A DNA stretch of 64,000 nt from contig NZ_JACIDS010000003.1 of NCBI RefSeq assembly GCF_014196455.1, forward strand, positions 620,001-684,000, given 5' to 3'. Source of the stretch: Kaistia hirudinis. GTDB taxonomy: Bacteria; Pseudomonadota; Alphaproteobacteria; Rhizobiales; Kaistiaceae. The notes below the pieces were generated by a model. That model did no database searches and was not told the origin of the DNA. It saw only the letters and a list, made by a program, of their open reading frames with translations. Position numbers and translations under genes: made by a program. This document shows positions 43,630 to 52,795 of this stretch, piece by piece (the first letter of the stretch is position 1; every line of letters starts with the position of its first letter).

Positions 43630-44943
43630 ATGGGCACGGGATTCGCGGCGCTTCCGCGGGGCGGGCGCTATGTGCTCGCCAATGCCACGCTGCCGCAGGC
43701 GGTGGTGCAGGGCTATGAGGGGCAGGATGTCGGCGAGGGGCTGATCCGCGCCGATATCGTCGTCACCGATGGTGTGATCGAGGCGCTCCGTCCGGCCGGT
43801 TCGGTCGGCGGCATCGCGGCATTCGACATGGATCACGGCCAGGTCTGGCCGACCTTCGTCGACATGCACACCCATCTCGACAAGGGCCATATCCTGCCGC
43901 GGGCGCACAATCCCGATGGCACGTTTCCCGGCGCGCTGGCCGCCGTCGAGGCCGACCGCGACGCCAATTGGTCGGCGGACGACGTGCGCGCCCGCATGGA
44001 TTTCGCGATCCGCTGCGCCTATGCGCATGGCACCTCGCTGATCCGCACGCATATCGACAGCGTGCCGCCGCAGTTCCCGGCCTCGTGGCCTGTCTTTTCC
44101 GAGATGCGCGAGAAATGGGCCGGCAAGGTCGAGCTCCAGGGCGTCGGCCTGACGCCGATCGACCGCTATCTCGACGCGGCGTTTTCCGAGCGCCTCGCCA
44201 ACACGATCGTCGAGCATCGCGGCGTGCTCGGCGGCGTCACCTTTATGATCCCGGAACTGCGCGAGGGGCTGAAGCGGCTGTTCTATCTCGCCTCCGAGAA
44301 CGGGCTCGACATCGATCTCCACGTCGACGAGACGGCCGATCCGGCGGCGCGTTCGCTCGCCGTGATCGCCGAGGTCGCGCTCGAGACCGAGTTCGAGGGC
44401 GAGGTGGTCGTCGGGCATTGCTGTTCGCTGGCGCGGCAGGAGGAGGCCGAGGCCGACCGGACGATGGATCTCGTCGCCGCGGCTGCGCTTTCCGTCGTCT
44501 CGCTGCCCATGTGCAATATGTATCTGCAGGATCGTCATCGCGGCCGCACGCCGCGCTGGCGCGGCGTCACGCTGCTGCATGAGATGCGTGCGCGCGGCAT
44601 CCGCGTTGCCGTCGCCTCCGACAACACGCGCGATCCCTTTTACGCCTATGGCGATCTCGACGCGCTCGAAGTCTATCGCGAGGCCGTCCGCATCCTGCAA
44701 CTCGATCATCCGATCGACCTGGCGCCGGAAGTGGTCACGACCACGCCCGCCTCCGTCCTGCGGAGGCCGGAGCACGGCCGGATCGCGGTCGGCGGCAAGG
44801 CCGATCTGGTGTTGTTCCGCGCGCGGAGCTGGACCGAGCTGCTTTCGCGCCCGCAAGCCGACCGCACGGTCGTCCGGGACGGCGCCGCGATCGACCGGAC
44901 GCTGCCCGACTATCGCGAACTCGATTTCCTCTTTGCCCGCTGA
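43630..44943 (+). CDS. codA: Cytosine deaminase-like amidohydrolase
   Basis: A 437-residue metal-dependent amidohydrolase of the CodA family. FVDMHTHLDKGHIL has the HxH (H80, H82), LHVDETADPAAR the conserved HxDE segment, VVVGHCCSLA the next His and VASDNTRDPFYAYGDLD the metal-binding Asp. Cytosine deaminases release ammonia from cytosine to give uracil, but relatives act on other pyrimidines and isocytosine. The start at 43630 is 2 bases after the permease stop. It is the second enzyme type here with a nucleobase-deaminase role, after the two deaminase-like copies on the other strand. Confidence 0.88.
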   Translation: MGTGFAALPRGGRYVLANATLPQAVVQGYEGQDVGEGLIRADIVVTDGVIEALRPAGSVGGIAAFDMDHGQVWPTFVDMHTHLDKGHILPRAHNPDGTFPGALAAVEADRDANWSADDVRARMDFAIRCAYAHGTSLIRTHIDSVPPQFPASWPVFSEMREKWAGKVELQGVGLTPIDRYLDAAFSERLANTIVEHRGVLGGVTFMIPELREGLKRLFYLASENGLDIDLHVDETADPAARSLAVIAEVALETEFEGEVVVGHCCSLARQEEAEADRTMDLVAAAALSVVSLPMCNMYLQDRHRGRTPRWRGVTLLHEMRARGIRVAVASDNTRDPFYAYGDLDALEVYREAVRILQLDHPIDLAPEVVTTTPASVLRRPEHGRIAVGGKADLVLFRARSWTELLSRPQADRTVVRDGAAIDRTLPDYRELDFLFAR

Positions 44944-44964
44944 ACAGGCCTTCGGACGCTCACC

Positions 44965-46380
44965 ATGACCCGCACCTTCGCATTCGACCTCGACGCTTTC
45001 CGCAAGGATCTCGACGGCATCGCGATCGAGGACAATCCCGCGCTCGTGAAGCAGAAGAGCCGCGATTTCTTCTGGTATTCGCCGATCCTCAAGGGGCAGC
45101 TCGAGCATGTGACCGGCGATCTGGTGGCGACGCCGAAGGACGAGGCCGAGGTCATCCGCATCCTCAAGGCCGCGTTCGCGCATGATGTCCCGGTCACGCC
45201 GCGCGGCGGTGGCACGGGCAATTACGGCCAGGCCATGCCGCTCTCGCGCGGGCTCATCCTCAACCTCGCCGAGATGAACAAGGTCAAGGCGATCCATCCG
45301 GGCCGCGTGATCTGCGAGCCGGGCGCGATCATCGCCCAGATCGACAAGGAAACGCGGGCCCATTCCGGCCAGGAATTGCGGCTGCATCCTTCGACCTATG
45401 CGACCGCCAGCATCGCCGGCTATGTCGCCGGCGGCTCCGGCGGCGTCGGCTCCATTCGCTGGGGCGGGCTGCGCGATATCGGCAATGTGCTGCGCCTCCG
45501 CGTTGTCACCATGGAGGCCGAGCCGCGGATTCTCGAGCTGACCGGCTGGGAACTGCACAAGGTCATGCATGCCTATGGCACCAACGGCATCATCACCGAA
45601 GTCGAGATGCCGCTGACCGCGGCCTATGACTGGGTCGACGTGCTCGTCGGCTTCGACCAATGGATGGACACGGTCCGGTATTGCGACGCGCTCGGCAATG
45701 CCGACGGCCTGTTGCTCAAGGAGATCGCGGCCATCGCGGCACCGGTGCCGCACACCTATTTCCTCCGCCACCAGAAGTTCATTCCCGAGGGCAAGTCGGT
45801 CGCCGTCCTGATGGTCGCGCCGCATGCGATGGACGCCTTCCTGGCGTTCACGGCTCGCGCCAAGGGCGAGGTCCTGTTCCGCGCCGATACGGCCGCCGAC
45901 CCCAAGGGCCTGCCGCCCGCCTATGAACTTGCCTGGAACCACACGACGCTGCGCGCGCTCCGCGTCGATCCGTCGATCACCTACATCCAGACGATGTTCG
46001 CGCCGCCGACCCATATCGAGAAGATCGAGACGATCACCAGGCTGTTCGGCGACGAGGTCCCCGGCCACCTCGAATTCGTCCGCTTCGACGGCAAGATCAC
46101 GCCGATGGGGCTCTCGCTGATCCGTCACACGACGAATGAGCGGCTCGAAGAGATCATGCGGCTGCACGAGGAGAATGGCTGCCCGATCTTCAATCCGCAT
46201 CGCTATACGCTGGAGGAGGGCGGCATGAAGCAGACCGACCTCGTCCAGCTCGACTTCAAGCGCGAGGCGGACCCCAAGGGCCTCCTCAATCCCGGCAAGA
46301 TGATCGCTTGGGAAGATCCGAGCTTCGACTTTGCCGCGCAGAAGACGTATTTGTTCCCGGGACTGCAACAGACGGGGTGA
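44965..46380 (+). CDS. FAD-linked oxidase, GlcD/VAO-like
   Basis: A 471-residue flavoprotein of the FAD_binding_4 family. The PP-loop that binds the FAD pyrophosphate is VTPRGGGTGNYGQAM (residues about 77-91), and IICEPGA-like RVICEPGAIIAQIDKE plus GYVAGGSGGVGSIRWG complete the FAD-binding domain. The C-terminal cap (GFD...FNPHRYTLEEGG) is unlike GlcD. No iron-sulfur motif is present and no covalent-His site is obvious. It follows the deaminase gene by 21 bases. The substrate may be a product of that enzyme or an alpha-hydroxy acid; unknown. Confidence 0.88.
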   Translation: MTRTFAFDLDAFRKDLDGIAIEDNPALVKQKSRDFFWYSPILKGQLEHVTGDLVATPKDEAEVIRILKAAFAHDVPVTPRGGGTGNYGQAMPLSRGLILNLAEMNKVKAIHPGRVICEPGAIIAQIDKETRAHSGQELRLHPSTYATASIAGYVAGGSGGVGSIRWGGLRDIGNVLRLRVVTMEAEPRILELTGWELHKVMHAYGTNGIITEVEMPLTAAYDWVDVLVGFDQWMDTVRYCDALGNADGLLLKEIAAIAAPVPHTYFLRHQKFIPEGKSVAVLMVAPHAMDAFLAFTARAKGEVLFRADTAADPKGLPPAYELAWNHTTLRALRVDPSITYIQTMFAPPTHIEKIETITRLFGDEVPGHLEFVRFDGKITPMGLSLIRHTTNERLEEIMRLHEENGCPIFNPHRYTLEEGGMKQTDLVQLDFKREADPKGLLNPGKMIAWEDPSFDFAAQKTYLFPGLQQTG

Positions 46381-46387
46381 TGGCTCC

Positions 46388-46978
46388 ATGCGCGCGCTCG
46401 TGGTCTATGCTCATCCCGTTCCTGAGAGTTTTGGGGCGGCGGTCAGGGATACGGTCGTCGCGGCCCTCGGCGAGGCCGGGCACGATGTCCGCCTCGTCGA
46501 TCTCAACGCGATCGGCTTCAATCCGGTCATGAGCGCCGACGAGCGGCGGCATCACTTCGATCAGGGCGTGAACGAGGTCCCGGTTGCCGATCAGATCGAG
46601 CACATCAAATGGTGCGAGATGCTGGTCTTCGTGTATCCGACCTGGTGGTACGGTCTGCCCGCCATCCTCAAGGGCTGGCTCGACCGCGTCTGGGTGCCGC
46701 ACGTCGCCTTCCTGATGCCGGCGCACGAGGGCCAGAACATCCGCCCGGCCATGCAGCACATTCGTCGCATCGTCGTGGTCACGACCTGCGGCGCGAACTG
46801 GTGGCTGTCGAAATGGGTCGGCGAGCCCGGCCGCCGCACATTGCTGCGCGGCATTCGCACGCTGGCGCATCCGCTGTGCAAGACGCTCTATCTCGCCCAC
46901 TACAAGATGGACAGCTCAACGCCGGAAAGCCGGGCGCGATACCTCACGAAAGTGCGGAAGCGGCTGGCCCGTCTCTGA
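46388..46978 (+). CDS. NAD(P)H dehydrogenase (quinone), flavodoxin-like fold
   Basis: A 196-residue flavodoxin_2-fold reductase of the KefF/NQO1 family. MRALVVYAHPVPESFGAAVRDTVVAAL is the FMN/FAD-phosphate loop region, and LVFVYPTWWYGLPAILKGWLDRVW the active-site block with Trp-Trp-Tyr. It begins 7 bases after the oxidase stop, so it is the last gene of the operon that starts at 40858. It may recycle the flavin or quinone used by the oxidase; the pairing suggests but does not prove a shared pathway. Confidence 0.87.
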   Translation: MRALVVYAHPVPESFGAAVRDTVVAALGEAGHDVRLVDLNAIGFNPVMSADERRHHFDQGVNEVPVADQIEHIKWCEMLVFVYPTWWYGLPAILKGWLDRVWVPHVAFLMPAHEGQNIRPAMQHIRRIVVVTTCGANWWLSKWVGEPGRRTLLRGIRTLAHPLCKTLYLAHYKMDSSTPESRARYLTKVRKRLARL

Positions 46979-47002
46979 GCCGCCGCTCCCGCAACCTTCG
47001 TG

Positions 47003-47884
47003 TCACTTGCCGGCCAGCAGTGCCTCCAGCGCCGGACGGAATTCGTCGGCGATGTCCTTGCGTCCGAGGGCGAAGGCGACATTGGCGGTGAGGAAGCCGA
47101 CCTTGCTGCCGCAGTCATAGACCTGGCCGTCGAAGCGGCAGCCATAGAAATACTGGCGGTCCATCAGCCGCAGCATCGCATCCGTCAGCTGGATTTCGTT
47201 GCCGGCACCCTTGCTCTGCTTGGAGAGCAGATCGAAGATCTGCGGCTGCAGGATATAGCGGCCATTGATGTAGAGGTTCGACGGCGCGTCCTGCGGCTTC
47301 GGCTTCTCGACCATGCCGTTGATGCGGAAGGCCGGGCCTTCGAGTTCGGCACCGATGCCGACGATGCCATATTGGTGGGTCTCCGCCGGGTCGCATTCGC
47401 TGACGCCGAGCAGATTGCCGCCCGTCTGATTGTAGACCTCCACCATCTGGGCGAGGCAGCCGGGCTCGCCGCGCATCACCATGTCCGGCAGAAGCACGGC
47501 GAAAGGCTCGTTGGCCACCAGTTCGCGCGCGCACCAGACCGCATGGCCGAGCCCGAGCGGCACCTGCTGGCGGGTGAAGCTCGTCGCGCCCGGCTCCGGC
47601 AGGTCGCGCGCGAGCAGATCGAGCGCCTCCTGCTTGCCGCGGCCCGACAATGTCGCCTCAAGTTCATACTGAACGTCAAAATGATCCTCTATGACGGCCT
47701 TGTTGCGACCGGTCACGAAGATGAGATGCTCGATCCCGGCCTCGCGGGCCTCGTCGACCGCATACTGGATCAGCGGCCGGTCGACGACGGTCAGCATTTC
47801 CTTGGGCATGGCCTTCGTGGCCGGCAGGAAACGGGTACCGAGACCGGCTACGGGAAACACGGCCTTGCGGATCGGAGCAGTCAT
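47003..47884 (-). CDS. galU: UTP-glucose-1-phosphate uridylyltransferase
   Basis: A 293-residue nucleotidyltransferase that makes UDP-glucose from UTP and glucose 1-phosphate. [40 protein letters not shown] (residues 7-46) is the nucleotide-binding and Lys-containing signature; [15 protein letters not shown] holds the metal-binding Asp and [12 protein letters not shown] the sugar site. It is divergent from galE, with a 143-base gap, so the two may share control. UDP-glucose feeds exopolysaccharide, lipopolysaccharide and glucan synthesis. Confidence 0.96.
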   Translation of the reverse strand: MTAPIRKAVFPVAGLGTRFLPATKAMPKEMLTVVDRPLIQYAVDEAREAGIEHLIFVTGRNKAVIEDHFDVQYELEATLSGRGKQEALDLLARDLPEPGATSFTRQQVPLGLGHAVWCARELVANEPFAVLLPDMVMRGEPGCLAQMVEVYNQTGGNLLGVSECDPAETHQYGIVGIGAELEGPAFRINGMVEKPKPQDAPSNLYINGRYILQPQIFDLLSKQSKGAGNEIQLTDAMLRLMDRQYFYGCRFDGQVYDCGSKVGFLTANVAFALGRKDIADEFRPALEALLAGK

Positions 47885-48027
47885 GAATGCCTCACGGTTG
47901 GATGCGGCGGCACTTTAGCCGAGGATTCTAACAACAAAACTAACGCAGCGCTTTGGATCCTCACCACTTGCAAGACTTCCTTCACACGTTGAGGGTTCAT
48001 TAACGATATGAAACGCATGAGGACGGG

Positions 48028-49020
48028 ATGACGGTACTTGTCACAGGTGGTGCAGGCTATATCGGCAGCCATATGGTGTGGCGCCTGGTCGATGCGGGCG
48101 AGTCCGTCGTCGTGCTGGACCGCCTCACGACCGGGTTCGAATGGGCCGTGGCGCCCGAGGCAAAGCTCGTCGTGGGCGAGGTCGGCGACGAGGCGCTCGT
48201 CGAGCGGCTGATCCGCGAGCACGGCATCAACGCGATCATTCACTTCGCCGGTTCGATCGTCGTGCCGGAATCGGTCGCCGATCCGCTCGGCTACTATCAG
48301 AACAACACGGTTCAGTCGCGCGCCCTGATCGCCACCGCGATCCGCTGCGGCGTCCGGCACTTCATCTTCTCGTCGACCGCCGCCGTCTATGGCGACGCCG
48401 GCACCAAACCCGTCGTCGAGACGGCGTCGACGCATCCGCTCTCGCCCTATGGCCGATCGAAGCTGATGACCGAATGGATGCTCGAAGATGCCGCCCGCGC
48501 GCATGATTTCAGCTATGCGGCGCTGCGCTATTTCAACGTGGCGGGCGCCGATCCGAAGGGGCGGACCGGCCAGTCGACCCGTGGCGCCACCCATCTGATC
48601 AAGGTCGCCTGCGAGACCGCGCTCGGCAAGCGCGACCGGATCGAGATCCTCGGCACCGACTACGACACGCCCGACGGCACCTGCGTGCGCGACTACATCC
48701 ATGTGAGCGACCTCGCCAATGCGCATGCCGATGCGCTCGCCTATCTGCGCGCGGGCGGCACCAGCCTCGTCGCCAATTGCGGCTATGGCCACGGCTATTC
48801 GGTGCGCGAGGTGGTGGACGCGGTCCTGCGTGTCTCGGGTGTGGATTTCACGGTCGTCGAGGGCCCGCGCCGGGCCGGCGACGTGCCCGCCGTGGTCGCG
48901 GACGCGACGCTGGCGCGCACGCGGCTCGGCTGGCAGCCGGCGCATGACGATCTCGACGAATGCGTCGCGACGGCGCTGGCCTGGGAAGAGGCGCTGTCGA
49001 AGCGCAACCGACTGGACTGA
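48028..49020 (+). CDS. galE: UDP-glucose 4-epimerase
   Basis: A 330-residue short-chain dehydrogenase-fold epimerase interconverting UDP-glucose and UDP-galactose. GGAGYIGSHMVW near residue 7 is the NAD-binding Rossmann loop, and SPYGRSKLMTEWML holds the catalytic Tyr-x-x-x-Lys (YGRSK). NVAGADPKGRTGQ and GTCVRDYIHVSDLANAH are typical of bacterial GalE. GAGGACGGG precedes the ATG. Divergent from galU. Confidence 0.95.
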   Translation: MTVLVTGGAGYIGSHMVWRLVDAGESVVVLDRLTTGFEWAVAPEAKLVVGEVGDEALVERLIREHGINAIIHFAGSIVVPESVADPLGYYQNNTVQSRALIATAIRCGVRHFIFSSTAAVYGDAGTKPVVETASTHPLSPYGRSKLMTEWMLEDAARAHDFSYAALRYFNVAGADPKGRTGQSTRGATHLIKVACETALGKRDRIEILGTDYDTPDGTCVRDYIHVSDLANAHADALAYLRAGGTSLVANCGYGHGYSVREVVDAVLRVSGVDFTVVEGPRRAGDVPAVVADATLARTRLGWQPAHDDLDECVATALAWEEALSKRNRLD

Positions 49021-49044
49021 AGAGACGATAGGGAGGACGTGACG

Positions 49045-50313
49045 ATGATGGCGACCGGAACCATTGCTGCCGCCAGGATGCCCATGGGGGTCCGGCGTCC
49101 GTTCGCCCTCGCCGCAGCGGCCCTTCTGGCTGTCGGCCTGATGCTCTGTGCCGGCGGCGCCGCGTTCGCTGATGCGGCCGGCGCGCGCTTCGTGCAGTCC
49201 TTCTGGCCGACCGCCAAGAAGGCCGGCATCTCGCGGAGCGTCTATGACCGGGCGCTGGCCAACTTCACGCCCGATCCCGACGTGCTCGCCAAGGCGAGCA
49301 ATCAGGCGGAATTCGTCAAGCCGATCTGGGAATATCTCGACGGCGCGGTCTCGGCGAAGCGGCTCGAGAATGGCCGCGAGGCGCTCGCCACCTATGGCCG
49401 CCAGCTCGCCCAGATCGAGGCTGCCTATGGCGTGGATCGCTATGTCGTCGTCGCGATCTGGGGGATGGAATCGTCCTATGGCCAGGTCCTCAAGAACGAG
49501 AAGATCGTCAAGAACACCATCCGTTCGCTGGCGACGCTCGCCTATATGGGCGGATCGCGGGCGAAATACGGCCGCCAGCAGCTCATCGCGGCGCTGAAGA
49601 TCCTGCAGAAGGGCGACATCACGGCGCGTGGCATGACCGGCTCCTGGGCCGGCGCCATGGGCCACACCCAGTTCATCCCGACCACCTATCTGGCCTATGC
49701 GGTCGATGCCGACGGCGACGGCCGCCGCGACATCTGGAATTCCGAGGTCGATGCGCTCGCCTCGACCGCCAATTACCTCGCCAAGATGGGCTGGCGCCGC
49801 GGCGAGACCTGGGGCTACGAGGTCGAGCTTCCCGCCGGCTTCGACTGGCGTCTTGCCGACGGTTCGAAATCGGCGCCGCTCAGCCAGTGGCGCAAGATTG
49901 GTATCACGCGGGTGGCGGGCCGACCCTTTCCCCAGTTCGACGAGACAGCGCGGCTCTATGCGCCCGCGGGTGCCGGCGGACCGGCCTTCCTGCTCCTGCC
50001 GAATTTCCGCGTCATCAAGCGCTACAACAACGCCGATGCCTATGCGCTCGGGGTCGGACATCTCTCCGACCGGCTGAGGGGCGGCGGCGCCTTTGTCTCC
50101 GGCTGGTCGCGCGACGCACGGCCGCTGACGAGCGCCGAGCGCGCCGAGATCCAGGAATTGCTCGCCCGCCGCGGCTTCTACCAGGGCACGGTCGACGGCA
50201 AGATCGGCGAGGGCACGCGGACGGCGATCCGCACCTATCAGCATCGCGCCGGGCTGGTTGCCGACGGCTATCCCTCGACCGAGTTGTTGCAGCGCCTGCG
50301 TGCTGGCGGATAG
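49045..50313 (+). CDS. Lytic murein transglycosylase, MltB family
   Basis: A 422-residue periplasmic enzyme with a signal peptide (GVRRPFALAAAALLAVGLMLCAGGAAFA) and the SLT_2 domain: VVAIWGMESSYGQVLKNEK holds the catalytic Glu near residue 145, WAGAMGHTQFIPTTY and GDGRRDIWNSEVDALASTANYLAKMGW are family motifs. The C-terminal 70 residues are a peptidoglycan-binding domain (EIQELLARRGFYQGTVDGKIGEGTRTAIRTYQ). It follows galE by 24 bases and a DUF459 gene comes next; both are common neighbours in Rhizobiales. GGGAGG lies upstream of the ATG at 49045. Confidence 0.92.
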   Translation: MMATGTIAAARMPMGVRRPFALAAAALLAVGLMLCAGGAAFADAAGARFVQSFWPTAKKAGISRSVYDRALANFTPDPDVLAKASNQAEFVKPIWEYLDGAVSAKRLENGREALATYGRQLAQIEAAYGVDRYVVVAIWGMESSYGQVLKNEKIVKNTIRSLATLAYMGGSRAKYGRQQLIAALKILQKGDITARGMTGSWAGAMGHTQFIPTTYLAYAVDADGDGRRDIWNSEVDALASTANYLAKMGWRRGETWGYEVELPAGFDWRLADGSKSAPLSQWRKIGITRVAGRPFPQFDETARLYAPAGAGGPAFLLLPNFRVIKRYNNADAYALGVGHLSDRLRGGGAFVSGWSRDARPLTSAERAEIQELLARRGFYQGTVDGKIGEGTRTAIRTYQHRAGLVADGYPSTELLQRLRAGG

Positions 50314-50357
50314 AGTAGACCCGGCTCCGGGGGGCGGATTGTCCGGGTGACTTTGTG

Positions 50358-51608
50358 ATGCGGCGCGCACGTTCCGGGTTGTTTCTTGTCCTGCTGGCGG
50401 CGCTGGTCGGTGTCATAGCCGCGCCCGCATCGGCGCAGTCGTTCCGTGGCGGGCCGACGGGCTTTCTCGATCGCCTGTTCGGCCGCGAGCGCGAGGTGGC
50501 GCCGCCGGCGGATATTCCCGACGTCGCCCCGCGGGCAGGCCGGCAGCCGCAGGCCGGGCAGAACCCCGGCCAGGCCCCGCGCAAGAAGGCGCCCGCGCAG
50601 CCGAGCGAGCCGCCCTATGCGGTCCTCGACGTGCAGCCGAAGAACGCCGATGCCAAGCGCGTCCTCGTCGTCGGCGATTTCATTGCCGGCGGTCTCGCCT
50701 GGGGCCTCGACCAGGCCTTCGCGGACGAGCCGCGGGTCGAGATCCTCGACCGGACGGAAGGCTCGTCCGGCTTCGTGCGCGACGACCATTACGACTGGGC
50801 CGCGACGCTGCCCGAGCTGCTCTCGACCGAGAAGCCGGACATGATCGTCGTCATGATCGGCACGAATGACCGCCAGCAATTCCGCACGGCCGACGGGCGT
50901 TTCGCGCCGCGTTCGGAAGAGTGGCAGAAGCTCTATCAGCAGCGCGTCGATCGCTTCCTGCTGGCGCTCCAGTCCTATGGCAAGCCGGTCTATTGGGTCG
51001 GCGAGCCGCCGATGCAGTCGGCCGACAGCGCCGCCGACATGGCCTATCTGAACACGCTGTTCAAGGCGCGCTCCGAGGCCGTGGGCGCGAGCTTCGTCGA
51101 CATCTGGGATGGCTTTGCCAGCGAGGACGGCAAGTTCGTCTCGCGCGGTCCCGATGTCGACGGCCAGATGCGGCAGCTTCGCTCTGGCGACGGCATCAAC
51201 TTCACCAAGGCCGGACGGCGCAAGCTCGCCTTCTATGTTGAGCGCGAGATCCGCCAGGATGCCGGGCTCGGTTCCGGTGCCAGCACGGCCACCATGCTGA
51301 ACCCGAACCAGACGACGGAGATTGGACCGGACGGAAAATCGCGCGTGGTCGGGCCGATCGTCTCGCTGACCGACCCGCCGCCCGGCGCGGCCGATGCGGC
51401 GCTGGCCGGCGGCGAGCCGACCGCGGCAGCATCCACCACCGGGGTTGCCTATAGCCTGACGGTCAAGGGCGATGCGCCGCCGGCGCCGCCCGGACGCGCC
51501 GACGACTTCGCCTGGAAGGCGCCACGCTCCGATGAGGAAGCCGCCGCCACGCGCAAGAGCGTTGTCGACGGCATCGTCATCCTCCCGGCGGCGGCACCCG
51601 CTCAGTAG
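50358..51608 (+). CDS. SGNH/GDSL hydrolase family protein, DUF459
   Basis: A 416-residue secreted protein. The signal peptide (MRRARSGLFLVLLAALVGVIAAPASAQ) precedes a Pro/Arg-rich linker and a DUF459/SGNH-type hydrolase domain with RVLVVGDFIAGGLAWGLDQAFAD (block I; the usual Gly-Asp-Ser nucleophile segment reads Gly-Asp-Phe), MIVVMIGTNDRQQFR (block III GTND) and the GDGINFTKAGRRKLAFYVE block V with the Asp-x-x-His region lacking an obvious His. The C-terminal 100 residues are Pro/Ala-rich. It may modify a cell-envelope glycan; the missing Ser suggests an unusual or inactive enzyme. Follows the MltB-like gene by 44 bases. Confidence 0.78.
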   Translation: MRRARSGLFLVLLAALVGVIAAPASAQSFRGGPTGFLDRLFGREREVAPPADIPDVAPRAGRQPQAGQNPGQAPRKKAPAQPSEPPYAVLDVQPKNADAKRVLVVGDFIAGGLAWGLDQAFADEPRVEILDRTEGSSGFVRDDHYDWAATLPELLSTEKPDMIVVMIGTNDRQQFRTADGRFAPRSEEWQKLYQQRVDRFLLALQSYGKPVYWVGEPPMQSADSAADMAYLNTLFKARSEAVGASFVDIWDGFASEDGKFVSRGPDVDGQMRQLRSGDGINFTKAGRRKLAFYVEREIRQDAGLGSGASTATMLNPNQTTEIGPDGKSRVVGPIVSLTDPPPGAADAALAGGEPTAAASTTGVAYSLTVKGDAPPAPPGRADDFAWKAPRSDEEAAATRKSVVDGIVILPAAAPAQ

Positions 51609-51617
51609 CGGCGCGGA

Positions 51618-51638
51618 CCGACCTTACGAGAAGGTCGG
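51618..51638. terminator. Hairpin between convergent DUF459 and rpoH-like genes
   Basis: CCGACCTT-ACGAG-AAGGTCGG (51618-51638) is a perfect 8-bp stem that includes the rpoH-like stop codon. There is no T-run, so it is a candidate two-way terminator. Confidence 0.5.
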
Positions 51639-52493
51639 ACGCTGATGCGGATGGTCGCGCGTCAGGGCGAGCCGCAGCTTCTCCAGCGCGCGGCTCTCGA
51701 TCTGCCGCACGCGTTCCTTCGAGATGCCGAGCGTGGCGCCGAGCGATTCCAGCGTCTCGCCATCATCCTTGAGCCGCCGCTCCTTGAGAATGCGGGCCTC
51801 GCGGGGCGACAGCGTCGCCATGGCGTCCTGCAGCCACCCGCTCCAGCGGCCGGTATCGATCTCGTCCTGCACGAGTTCGTCCTGCAGCGGCGCGCCGTCG
51901 ACGAGGAAGTCCTGACGGTCGGATGACGCCGATTCCCCATCCTGGATCGGCGCGTTCAGCGAGAGATCCGAGCCGGAAAGCCGCGCATCCATCAGCGCGA
52001 CATCGTCCATGGAAACGCCGATGGCGGCCGCGATCTGCTGGTGCAGATGATGCGCCTCGACGGCGATCCCGCCGCGGGCCAGTTTGGCGCGCAGGCGGCG
52101 CAGGTTGAAGAACAGCGACTTCTGCGTCGAACTGGTGCCGCCGCGCACGATCGACCAGTTGCGAAGGATGTAGTCCTGGATCGCGGCGCGGATCCACCAG
52201 GTCGCGTAGGTCGAGAAGCGGATATCGCGCTCCGGCTCGAACCGCGCCGCCGCCTCCAGCAGGCCGACATTGCCTTCCTGGATCAAATCGGCCATCGGCA
52301 GCCCGAAATGGCGGAAGCGCGCGGCTATGGCGATCACGAGCCGCATATGGGAGGCGGTCAGGCGATGCAGCGCGCCCGGGTCGTGATCTTCGCGCCAGCG
52401 GGTGGCGAGATCCTTCTCCTCCTCGCGTTCCAGATACGGTGCATGCATGGCCGCCCTGACGTATCCACGTCCTGAAGTCATTGCGCTGCCCAT
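51624..52493 (-). CDS. rpoH: RNA polymerase sigma factor of the RpoH (sigma-32) group
   Basis: A 289-residue sigma-70-family factor. Region 2 has MADLIQEGNVGLLEAAARFEPERDIRFSTYATWWIRAAIQDYILRNWSIVR, followed by the RpoH-box TQKSLFFNLRRL, which separates RpoH from other sigma factors, and region 4 (LSPREARILKERRLKDDGETLESLGATLGISKERVRQIESRALEKLR). Rhizobiales usually have two RpoH proteins; this one fits an RpoH2-type factor for oxidative or envelope stress, but it cannot be separated from RpoH1 without comparison. The start at 52493 has a weak GGGTGA site; a start at 52478 (Met-Thr-Ser-Gly) is possible. Confidence 0.85.
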   Translation of the reverse strand: MGSAMTSGRGYVRAAMHAPYLEREEEKDLATRWREDHDPGALHRLTASHMRLVIAIAARFRHFGLPMADLIQEGNVGLLEAAARFEPERDIRFSTYATWWIRAAIQDYILRNWSIVRGGTSSTQKSLFFNLRRLRAKLARGGIAVEAHHLHQQIAAAIGVSMDDVALMDARLSGSDLSLNAPIQDGESASSDRQDFLVDGAPLQDELVQDEIDTGRWSGWLQDAMATLSPREARILKERRLKDDGETLESLGATLGISKERVRQIESRALEKLRLALTRDHPHQRPTFS

Positions 52494-52627
52494 AGGATCA
52501 CCCGTTTCGCTGTTGTGGTTCCCGATACTCACAATACGAACGAGGCAGCCATTCGGCTTCCGTTGCCGGCACAAAAGGACGTGATTGAACGTGATCGCAC
52601 GCGATCGGCGGCGATGATCGTGGACGA

Positions 52628-52644
52628 CCGGCCAGATTGGCCGG
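52628..52644. repeat. Short perfect hairpin upstream of rpoH
   Basis: CCGGCCA-GAT-TGGCCGG is a 7-bp stem with a three-base loop, 135 bases before the rpoH start. It lies next to the larger hairpin that ends the carD transcript, and may be part of the rpoH leader. Confidence 0.45.
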
Positions 52645-52654
52645 CACCAAATGC

Positions 52655-52689
52655 AACGAGGCGCCCGGACAGGGTCCGGACGCCTCGTT
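52655..52689 (-). terminator. Hairpin after carD, probable terminator
   Basis: A 35-base hairpin: outer stem AACGAGGCG/CGCCTCGTT (52655-52663 with 52681-52689), inner stem CCGGAC/GTCCGG, loop AGG. It lies about 110 bases after the carD stop, upstream of rpoH, and most likely ends the carD transcript. The T tract is weak (GCATTTGG). Confidence 0.6.
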
Positions 52690-52795
52690 TCAATGGCTCG
52701 TCAGCCTTGGCCGACAAAGCTTCTAGCGGCAGGTGATCTTCGGCGGGGTCGCGGCGTGGCGTGGGAGCGCCTGCGTCAAAATCCCGCAGAAGGGA

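Noticed and set aside
43552-46389. 945-codon minus-strand frame opposite the codA-like and oxidase genes
   Set aside because: Antisense shadow of conserved enzymes; its translation has no domain and is rich in Arg, Asp and Gly.
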